Positions 58,468-64,000 of a stretch of 64,000 bases of DNA are shown piece after piece; position 1 is the stretch's first letter; every line of letters starts with the position of its first letter. This stretch comes from Thermoanaerobaculales bacterium (GTDB lineage Bacteria; Acidobacteriota; Thermoanaerobaculia; Thermoanaerobaculales; Sulfomarinibacteraceae), in the NCBI GenBank assembly GCA_025456145.1, contig JALOLD010000011.1:1-64000 (forward strand), written 5' to 3'. Under the pieces are notes generated by a model. It did not search any database. It was given only the letters and a program-made list of their open reading frames with translations, and was not told the origin of the DNA. A program made the position numbers and the translations under genes.

Positions 58468-58719
58468 ATGACGACGCCGACCGGCTGGCCGCACGGCGAT
58501 CTCGAGTCGCGGGTCCGCTTCGCGGTCGAGGAGGTACGACCGGCCCTCCAGGCGGACGGCGGCGACGTGCGCTTGGTTCGCGTCGAGGGCAGCACGGCGG
58601 TCGTCGAGCTCCACGGCGCCTGCGACGGCTGCCCGATGGCTCACTCGACCCTGGCCGAGTTCGTCGCCGAGCGGATCTGCCTCTATGCTCCCGAGATCGA
58701 GAAGGTGGTCGCGGAGTGA
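58468..58719 (+). CDS. NifU-like Fe-S scaffold (NifU C-terminal domain)
   Basis: 83 residues from ATG 58468. The sequence VRPALQADGGDVRLVRVEGS, then VVELHGACDGCPMAHSTL with CxxC, is the whole NifU_C domain, as in NfuA C-terminal part or stand-alone NifU. It carries a 4Fe-4S or 2Fe-2S cluster to apoproteins. Short single-domain copies are common. It converges with the Fur-family gene, with a heptamer repeat between. Confidence 0.9.
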   Translation: MTTPTGWPHGDLESRVRFAVEEVRPALQADGGDVRLVRVEGSTAVVELHGACDGCPMAHSTLAEFVAERICLYAPEIEKVVAE

Positions 58720-58818
58720 TTCTCGACTTTCAATCTTGAGGTCTCGATCGAATCGCGATCTCGATCGCCCCCATGCGATGTCATTCGAAATCGAGAATCG
58801 AGAATCGAGAATCGAGAG
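58718..58818. repeat. TCGAGAA heptamer repeat between nifU-like and fur-like genes
   Basis: Three TCGAGAA units and a TCGAGAG (58791-58818) face a GATTCTCGA (58718-58726) and several TCTCGATCG copies. It could form hairpins at the convergent junction and act as a two-way terminator. There is no U tract. Confidence 0.7.
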
Positions 58819-58829
58819 CTCGCGGAGCG

Positions 58830-59240
58830 TCAGTTTCCCTTGGCCTTCGCGGCGAGGCTGCAGGCCGCGCAGCGGCCCTGAAAGTCGTGGCGCTGCTCGG
58901 TGACCTCGCAGCCGACGAGGTCCTTGAGGGTCCGCCAGTCGATCGGCGGCACGCCGAGGACGTCCAGGATCTGGCCGCAGTCGACGCAGATGAAGTGGGC
59001 GTGGGGCGACAGGTCGGCGTCGTAGTGGGCCCGGCGGTCCGTGCCGAGGATCTCGCGGATCGACCCCTCGTCCTTGAGCACGGCGAGGTTGCGGTAGACG
59101 GTACCCAGCGAGACCTTGGGAACCTCGCTGCGGACCTTCTCGAAGATCCAGTCCGCCGTCGGGTGGGAGTGGGTGCTTCGGATCGTCTCGTAGACCACGC
59201 GGCGTTGGCGAGTTTCCCTGGTCCGGGTCCGTTGTGCCAT
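58830..59240 (-). CDS. Fur-family transcriptional regulator (PerR-like)
   Basis: 136 residues from ATG 59240, preceded by GGGGGG. Winged helix about 10-75: RQRRVVYETIRSTHSHPTAD, VPKVSLGTVYRNLAVLKDEG; dimer domain with SPHAHFICVDCGQ and the second CxxC, CAAC, which gives the structural zinc site. HYDADLSPHAHF contains the metal-sensing His/Asp. It could be PerR, Fur or Zur; the CVDC/CAAC pair and short length suggest a peroxide- or iron-sensing type. Neighbouring NifU-like and heme genes make iron plausible. Confidence 0.88.
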   Translation of the reverse strand: MAQRTRTRETRQRRVVYETIRSTHSHPTADWIFEKVRSEVPKVSLGTVYRNLAVLKDEGSIREILGTDRRAHYDADLSPHAHFICVDCGQILDVLGVPPIDWRTLKDLVGCEVTEQRHDFQGRCAACSLAAKAKGN

Positions 59241-59392
59241 CGATCCCCCCTGCCTCGTGCTCACCGGTGTTCTACCACAGGCCGATCCCGAAGTCGAGGT
59301 TGGTTCTCATTCCTGGAGGATGGGGTCCCGCGACCCGTCGGTCCGCGAGGCGTGGTATGATCGCTCCGCTCCCGTCCACCGGGGAGAGCACC

Positions 59393-60103
59393 ATGGTCCA
59401 GTTCATTCGTGAGCTCGAGCCGTCCTCGCGGCCGCGCGAGCGGCTGCTCGAGTACGGCCCGGCGGTTCTGTCGGACGGCGAGCTGATCGCGGTCCTGATG
59501 CGCACCGGTCGGCGCGGTCGCGGTGCGGTGGTCGAGGCCAACAGCCTGCTCGTGGCGGCCGGCGGGCTGCCCGAGCTCGCCCGCTGGGGGCCCTCCGAGC
59601 TGCTCGGCATCCCCGGCATCGGTCCGGCCAAGGCGGCGACGCTGCTCGCCAGCCTCGAGCTCGGCCACCGGATCGCCCGGGCCAGGCTGCGCGAGTCGGA
59701 GGTGCTCGGCGATCCGGCGGTGGTCGGCGACTACCTCGTCCGGCGCCTCCAGGTCGAGCGCCGGGAGATCTTCGGCTTTCTCACCGTCGACTCGCGCCAC
59801 CGGCTGATCCGCAGCCACGAGCACAGCCTCGGCACCCGATCCCAGGCGCCGGTCGACCCCGCCGACCTCTTCCGACGCGCGCTCAGCGACGGAGCGGCCG
59901 GGGTCGTGGTCTTCCACAACCACCCGAGCGGCCAGCTCGAGCCGAGCCGCGACGACCTCGAGCTGACCCGGCGCCTGGTCCAGGCCGGCGAGATGATCGG
60001 CGTCGCGGTCTGGGACCACGTCATCGTCGGCTGCGGCCAGTGGCTGTCGCTGCGGCGATCCAGACCCGGCCTCTTTGCTTCGCAGACCGTCGTGTCTGGT
60101 TGA
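59393..60103 (+). CDS. radC: RadC-family JAB-domain protein
   Basis: 236 residues from ATG 59393, preceded by GGGGAGA. PRERLLEYGPAVLSDGELIA at the N-terminus, a helix-hairpin-helix LLGIPGIGPAKAATL (about 72-86), and the JAMM/MPN metal motif HNHPSGQLEPSRDD (about 171-184). RadC is not truly a recombination protein; its function is unsettled. An in-frame ATG upstream at 59357 is disfavoured. A TGG-TATGAT lies at 59353-59361 as a promoter element. Confidence 0.92.
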   Translation: MVQFIRELEPSSRPRERLLEYGPAVLSDGELIAVLMRTGRRGRGAVVEANSLLVAAGGLPELARWGPSELLGIPGIGPAKAATLLASLELGHRIARARLRESEVLGDPAVVGDYLVRRLQVERREIFGFLTVDSRHRLIRSHEHSLGTRSQAPVDPADLFRRALSDGAAGVVVFHNHPSGQLEPSRDDLELTRRLVQAGEMIGVAVWDHVIVGCGQWLSLRRSRPGLFASQTVVSG

Positions 60104-60128
60104 CACGAAGGCGGCGAGCGGCAATGAT
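60100..60128 (+). promoter_or_regulatory. Promoter of the DUF4920 gene
   Basis: TTGACA (60100-60105) overlaps the radC stop, with a 17-nt spacer and AATGAT (60123-60128). The TTTTGGAGGAG ribosome-binding site and ATG at 60174 follow. Confidence 0.8.
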
Positions 60129-60173
60129 GTCGCGGCGCGGCGGGGCACGTTCGACCGCCGTTTTGGAGGAGCC

Positions 60174-60686
60174 ATGCGATCCATGACAGCTGCCGTCCTG
60201 ACTCTCATTCTCCTGGTGGTCCTTCCGGTCGTCGCCGGCGACGCCACCCGGTACGGCGAGGGGATCACCCTCGACACCGCGGTGGCGGTCGAAGCGCTGC
60301 TGACCTCGCCCGACGACTACCTCGGCAAAAAGGTCCGGGTCGACGGCGTGATCACCGGCGTCTGCGAGAAGCGCGGCTGCTGGATGCAGGTCACCGATCC
60401 CGACACCGGCCGCGGCGTGCGGGTCAAGGTCGAGGACGGGGTCATCGTCTTCCCCTACACCGCGATGGGCAAGAAGGCGTCGGCCGAGGGCATCTTCGAC
60501 GCGGTCGTCCTGACCCCCGAGCAGGTCGAGGCGAGGAAGGCGGCGGCCGCTGCTGCTCACCCCCAGGGCGAGGCCGAGGGCTGCGACAAGACCGAGCCGA
60601 AGCAAGAGGGTGCGGGCTGCGACGCTCCTGTCCAGGACAACCGGATCTTCATGATCCGCGGGACCGGCGCGGTGATCCACAGCTGA
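60174..60686 (+). CDS. DUF4920-domain periplasmic protein
   Basis: 170 residues from ATG 60174. Signal peptide about 1-21. The DUF4920 core reads ALLTSPDDYLGKKVRVDGVITGVCEKRGCWMQVTD, with VKVEDGVIVFPYTAMGK and a C-terminal NRIFMIRGTGAV. The family is linked to copper handling and to heme-copper oxidase assembly only loosely. Two C-terminal CDK/CDA-type Cys may bind metal. It lies 7 nt before a PepSY-type gene, with which it is probably co-transcribed. Confidence 0.82.
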   Translation: MRSMTAAVLTLILLVVLPVVAGDATRYGEGITLDTAVAVEALLTSPDDYLGKKVRVDGVITGVCEKRGCWMQVTDPDTGRGVRVKVEDGVIVFPYTAMGKKASAEGIFDAVVLTPEQVEARKAAAAAAHPQGEAEGCDKTEPKQEGAGCDAPVQDNRIFMIRGTGAVIHS

Positions 60687-60693
60687 CCTCGCC

Positions 60694-61248
60694 ATGAGCT
60701 GGCGCACGCTGGTCATCGCGACCCACCGCGATGTCGGCTACTTCGTCGCGGGGCTGACCGTGATCTACGCGATCTCCGGGATCGCGGTCAACCACATCGA
60801 GGACTGGAACCCGAGCTATGTCATCCGCACCGAGAGGCTCTCGGTGGGCGAGCTGCCGGCCGGGGGGAACGACGTCCTCGCCGTGACGGTCCTCGGGCGG
60901 ATGGGGATCACCGAGAGGCCGGAGTCGGTGGTAAGGATGACCCCCGACCGGCTCAAGATCTTTCTCGACCGGCGGACGCTGACCGTCGAGCTGCCCTCCG
61001 GCGAGGTCGCCGACGAGCACGCCCGTCGGCGCATCGCCTTCTTCGAGCTCAACTACCTCCACCTCAACCACGGCAAGGGGCCGTGGACCTGGATCGCCGA
61101 CCTCTACGCCATCGGTCTGATCGTCCTCGCGTGCACCGGGATCTTCATCATCACCGGCCGGAAGGGCCTCGGCGGCCGGGGCCGGTGGCTGCTCCTCGCC
61201 GGGTTGGCGATCCCGCTGCTCTACCTGATCCTCGCGGTCTGGACCTGA
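60694..61248 (+). CDS. PepSY-associated transmembrane protein
   Basis: 184 residues from ATG 60694. TM1 at about 14-35 (VGYFVAGLTVIYAISGIAVN) with HxxxG- and NH-type motifs, a periplasmic PepSY-like domain (about 40-120), and two C-terminal hydrophobic segments (about 132-155 and 163-183). The features match the PepSY_TM family implicated in iron or copper reduction at membranes. It has no conserved His pair beyond IAVNHIEDWNPSY and YLHLNHGKGPWT. It is probably linked with the DUF4920 protein in metal or heme handling. Confidence 0.82.
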   Translation: MSWRTLVIATHRDVGYFVAGLTVIYAISGIAVNHIEDWNPSYVIRTERLSVGELPAGGNDVLAVTVLGRMGITERPESVVRMTPDRLKIFLDRRTLTVELPSGEVADEHARRRIAFFELNYLHLNHGKGPWTWIADLYAIGLIVLACTGIFIITGRKGLGGRGRWLLLAGLAIPLLYLILAVWT

Positions 61249-61250
61249 GC

Positions 61251-61943
61251 TCAGTCGTCGCCGGCGAGCTGCCGGTGGATGAACCCCGCCGCGATCGCGC
61301 CGAGGATCGGCGCCAGCCAGAACAGCCAGAGCTGCTCGATCGCCCAGCCGCCGACGAAGAGGGCGGGTCCGGTGCTCCGCGCCGGGTTGACCGAGGTGTT
61401 GGTCACCGGGATCGAGATCAGGTGGATCAGGGTGAGGCAGAGCCCGATGGCGAGCCCGGCGAAGCCGGCCGGCGCCCTTTTCGAGGTCGCGCCGAGGATC
61501 ACCAGCAGGAAGAAGCAGGTGAGCACCGCCTCGGCGATGAAGCCGGCCGCCATCGAGTAGCCCTCGGGCGAGTGGACCCCGTAGCCGTTGGCGGCGAAGC
61601 CGCTCGCGACGGCGTCGAAGCCGGCCCGCCCGCTGGCGATCAGGTAGAGCGCGCCGGCGCCGGCGACCGCGCCGAGCAGCTGGGCGACGAGGTAGGGAGC
61701 GATCTCCTTCGCCGGGAACCGGCCGCCCGCCCAGAGGCCGAACGAGACCGCCGGGTTGAAGTGGCCGCCCGAGATGTGGCCGACCGCGTAGACCATGGTG
61801 AGCACCGTCAAACCGAAGGCCAGCGACACCCCGAGAAAGCCGATCCCGAGCTGCGGAACGCCCGCCGCGAGGACCGCGCTGCCGCACCCGCCGAACACCA
61901 GCCACGCCGTGCCGACGAACTCCGCACCGAGCTTCTTGCCCAT
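61251..61943 (-). CDS. aqpZ: Aquaporin Z
   Basis: 230 residues from ATG 61943, preceded by AAAAGGAG. Six TM helices and two half-helices with the NPA boxes [11 protein letters not shown] and [11 protein letters not shown]. The selectivity-filter residues resemble water-specific AqpZ (Arg after the second NPA, His in TM5). It converges with the PepSY gene, 2 nt apart, and faces the ECF transporter promoter in the other direction. Confidence 0.95.
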   Translation of the reverse strand: MGKKLGAEFVGTAWLVFGGCGSAVLAAGVPQLGIGFLGVSLAFGLTVLTMVYAVGHISGGHFNPAVSFGLWAGGRFPAKEIAPYLVAQLLGAVAGAGALYLIASGRAGFDAVASGFAANGYGVHSPEGYSMAAGFIAEAVLTCFFLLVILGATSKRAPAGFAGLAIGLCLTLIHLISIPVTNTSVNPARSTGPALFVGGWAIEQLWLFWLAPILGAIAAGFIHRQLAGDD

Positions 61944-62074
61944 CTGAGAACTCCTTTTCCTTCCGGAACGTCGGCCGATCATACCCGATCCCGAGGGCGC
62001 CTCGCCTCCCGGGTGAGAGGTCTCCGGACCTCGATGGTCCGCCGGCGGGCCATGGGCCGACCGGGCCGCGCGAC

Positions 62075-62080
62075 TTGACA
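62075..62080 (+). promoter_or_regulatory. Possible -35 upstream of the ECF-ATPase gene
   Basis: A consensus TTGACA lies 32 nt before GTG 62112. No matching -10 is present at the usual distance; only GCTCAGT-like sequence is seen. No riboswitch fold is recognised in 61944-62111. Confidence 0.3.
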
Positions 62081-62111
62081 GGGGCGATCCCGCCGTGGCT
62101 CAGTCCGGGGC

Positions 62112-63440
62112 GTGCCGTCCTCGACCGTCCGTCGGACCTCCGCGGCCCTCGATGCGCGAGGGATCTCGGCCCGGTACCCGGGGGCCTCCGCCCGGGTGCT
62201 CGCGGGCGTCGATCTGAGCGCGGGTCAGGGAGAGGTCGTCGGTGTCGTCGGCCGGTCGGGCTGCGGCAAGTCGACGCTGCTCCACATCGTCGCCGGTCTG
62301 GTTCCCTGGATGACCCCGGCCAGGGTGGAGGGCGTCGTCGCGGTCAACGGGGAGCCGGTGACCGAGCTCGACCCCGGACAGCGCGCCCGCCTCCTCGCCA
62401 CCTGCCTCGACCGGCCGGAGTCGCAGCTCTTCCTCGCGACGGTGCGCCACGAGATCGAGGCCGCCCGGCGTCTCTACTGCGGCCCGGGGCTCACCGACGC
62501 CACGATCGAGGCCTTCGACCTCGGCGGGCTTCTCGACCGGCGGGTGACCGAGCTTTCGTCGGGGGAACGCCAACGGGTCGCGCTCACGGTGGCCCTCGCC
62601 GCCTGTCCCCGGCCGATCCTACTCGACGAGCCGACCGCCCACCTCGACGCCGCGGGGGAGCGGGCGCTGGTCGGGATCCTCGGGGAGGCGAGCCGGCGGG
62701 GCGCCTCGATCCTGGCGACCGAGCAGGCGGGCTGGCGGCTCGGCGGGGCGGTCGGGCGATGGATCGCCCTCGAGCGGGACCGGACGACGGCCATCGGAGC
62801 GCCTCTCGCGCCGGTCGTCGCATCACCGGGCCACCCGGCGGGATCCCGGGTCGTGCTGAGCTGTCGCGGGCTGGTCGTCGAGCGGGGCGACCGGGTCCTC
62901 GTCGAGGCCCTCGACCTCGACCTCCGGGAGGGGGAGGTGGTGCTTCTCACCGGCCCCAACGGCAGCGGCAAGTCGACGCTCGCCGGGGTCCTCGCCGGCC
63001 TCGCCCACCCCGCCGGTGGCGCGGTCAGTCGCCGGGGGCGCTGCGGGCTGATGATGCCCGAGGCCGAGCTCCAGCTCTTCGGCCGGACGGTCGCCGACGA
63101 GGTAGCGGCGGCCGGGACCGGTCACGAGGAGAGGGCGAGGGTCCTCCGGTTGCACCGGCTCGAGCACCTCGCCGCACGGGCCCCGTGGACCCTGTCGCGC
63201 GGTGAGCAGCAGCGTCTCGTCCACGCCGCCCTCGACCTGCTCAGACCCGAGGTGCTCATCGTCGACGAGCCGGGCCAGGGGCTCGACGGCGACGACCTGC
63301 TCGCCTTTCTCGAGCTGGTCCGCCGGCGCTCGGCGAAGGGACGGGCCTACCTGGTGATCTCCCACCGTCCCGAGATCGCGGCGGCGGCCCACCGCCGTCT
63401 CCGGATCCGCGACCGCCGGATCGAGGAGGTGGGGGAGTGA
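62112..63440 (+). CDS. Fused double-ATPase of an ECF-type vitamin/metal transporter
   Basis: 442 residues from GTG 62112. Two ABC cassettes in tandem: first with Walker A GRSGCGKSTLLHIVAG (about 47-62), signature LSSGERQRVAL and Walker B PILLDEPTAHLD; second with Walker A GPNGSGKSTLAGVLAG (about 282-297), signature LSRGEQQRLVHAAL and LIVDEPGQGLD. This is the fused EcfA-EcfA' arrangement of energy-coupling factor transporters (cobalt, nickel, biotin, riboflavin and others). The next gene, overlapping by 4 nt, is a candidate S component. No T component lies before the window end. Confidence 0.88.
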   Translation: MPSSTVRRTSAALDARGISARYPGASARVLAGVDLSAGQGEVVGVVGRSGCGKSTLLHIVAGLVPWMTPARVEGVVAVNGEPVTELDPGQRARLLATCLDRPESQLFLATVRHEIEAARRLYCGPGLTDATIEAFDLGGLLDRRVTELSSGERQRVALTVALAACPRPILLDEPTAHLDAAGERALVGILGEASRRGASILATEQAGWRLGGAVGRWIALERDRTTAIGAPLAPVVASPGHPAGSRVVLSCRGLVVERGDRVLVEALDLDLREGEVVLLTGPNGSGKSTLAGVLAGLAHPAGGAVSRRGRCGLMMPEAELQLFGRTVADEVAAAGTGHEERARVLRLHRLEHLAARAPWTLSRGEQQRLVHAALDLLRPEVLIVDEPGQGLDGDDLLAFLELVRRRSAKGRAYLVISHRPEIAAAAHRRLRIRDRRIEEVGE

Positions 63441-64000
63441 GGGATCTGCGGCCCTGGACCTACGCCGCCCTCTACGGCGCGCTGTGGGGGGCGCTCGAGG
63501 CGACGGCGGGGACCGCCCTCCACCTCGGGCGGGTGCCGATGCGAGGCGAGCTGATGGGTCTGATCGGCATGGTGTGTCTGGTCTGCCTGCGACGCCTCCA
63601 GCCGAGGCCCGGGGTCGTCCTGGTCGCCGGGGCGACCGCGGTCTTCCTCAAGGTCTTCACCCTCGGCGGCCTGTACCCGGGCCCGCTGGTCGGCATCGCG
63701 ACCCAGGCGATCGCCGTGGAGCTCGGCTTCGTCGTCGCCCGCGGGCCGCTGGGCGCGGCGATCGGGGGCGCGATCGCCCTCGGCACCAACCCGGTGCAGC
63801 GGGTCGTCACCGCCTGGATCGTCGGCGGCAGCGAGGCGGCGACCGCGGTGCTCCGGGCGGTGGGCGAGCTCGGCGGCCTCCGTCCGGAGTGGGTCCTGGT
63901 CGCCTTCGTGACCCTCGCGGCCTCGGTCGGTGCGGCGGGCGGCGTGGCGTCGTGGCGGCTCGCCGGGCGGGTCGCCCGGCGGCTCGGGGAACGGTCATGA
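63437..64000 (+). CDS. Probable ECF transporter S component
   Basis: 187 residues from GTG 63437, overlapping the ATPase by 4 nt. Five or six hydrophobic segments: TYAALYGALWGALEATAGTAL, ELMGLIGMVCLVCL, VVLVAGATAVFLKVFT, GPLVGIATQAIAVELGFVV and others, with few charges, fit the small substrate-binding S proteins of the ECF family. Substrate unknown. The stop at 63998-64000 overlaps an ATG at 63997, so another gene, possibly the T component, begins at the window edge. Confidence 0.65.
   Translation: MRDLRPWTYAALYGALWGALEATAGTALHLGRVPMRGELMGLIGMVCLVCLRRLQPRPGVVLVAGATAVFLKVFTLGGLYPGPLVGIATQAIAVELGFVVARGPLGAAIGGAIALGTNPVQRVVTAWIVGGSEAATAVLRAVGELGGLRPEWVLVAFVTLAASVGAAGGVASWRLAGRVARRLGERS

Noticed and set aside
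61944-62111. Cobalamin or thiamine riboswitch upstream of the ECF ATPase
   Set aside because: The 168-nt gap lacks conserved B12-box, thi-box or preQ1 motifs and is too short for most of them.

Overview
This is a 64 kb chromosomal stretch from a very GC-rich, diderm, aerobic bacterium. The diderm call rests on LptE and KdsC (lipopolysaccharide), a TonB-dependent receptor and many lipoproteins. The aerobic call rests on heme O synthase (CtaB), heme A synthase (CtaA) and heme oxygenase. Codon use is strongly GC-ending and nearly every gene is collinear with housekeeping neighbours. The gene mix and the secreted proteins with aromatic C-terminal tails suggest Acidobacteriota (Thermoanaerobaculia-like), but no 16S or taxonomic marker is present, so this is inference. 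There is no transposase, integrase, phage gene or CRISPR array in the window.

Layout. 1-1673 (minus): an incomplete alkaline-phosphatase/sulfatase-fold lipoprotein, a GspG-like lipoprotein and an FkbM methyltransferase. 1748-5543 (plus): methyltransferase, GT4 glycosyltransferase and membrane GT-C glycosyltransferase with ATGA overlaps, probably surface-glycan synthesis. 5658-9661: an amino-acid-type binding protein, an atypical aldo/keto reductase, and a binding protein paired with a chemoreceptor. 10157-16037: tRNA-Leu(CAG), a secreted subtilase and RNase R. 16455-27145: a TetR-controlled TonB-receptor cluster with an SDR, a KAS III-like protein missing two catalytic residues, an acyl-CoA ligase, a thiolase and three alpha/beta hydrolases. 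Several of its gene junctions carry long intergenic hairpins. 27262-32541: a small membrane protein and heme oxygenase, then a tyrosine-biosynthesis unit (chorismate mutase/prephenate dehydrogenase plus aminotransferase) behind a candidate Tyr-codon attenuator, then an MFS-PlsC fusion. 32868-35759 (minus): two tandem paralogues of unknown function, a PspC-domain protein and a POT peptide transporter. 35866-40212: a MacB-like ABC system with an adaptor, an ATPase and two permeases. 40387-45365: a thioredoxin-TPR lipoprotein and nadA-nadB-nadC. 45723-49161: DUF3179 protein and ctaB diverging from ctaA. 49278-54429: zinc-ribbon protein, class II aldolase, rarA, lptE, kdsC, thyA, folA and a LytM peptidase. 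54690-58278 (minus): two secreted proteins, a membrane protein, a double zinc-finger anti-sigma factor and its ECF sigma factor. 58468-61943: NifU-like protein, Fur-family regulator, radC, DUF4920 protein, PepSY protein and aquaporin Z. 62112-64000: a fused double-ATPase ECF transporter subunit and a putative S component.

Three themes go beyond ordinary annotation. First, the intergenic spaces hold several distinct inverted-repeat families, notably hairpins whose arms are built from degenerate 6- or 7-nt units. Second, several genes with no Shine-Dalgarno share an extended -10 (TGn-TAnnnT-like) exactly 6 nt before a GTG/ATG, which implies leaderless transcripts. Third, the TetR/TonB cluster encodes an acyl or ester catabolic route that matches no pathway I can name.
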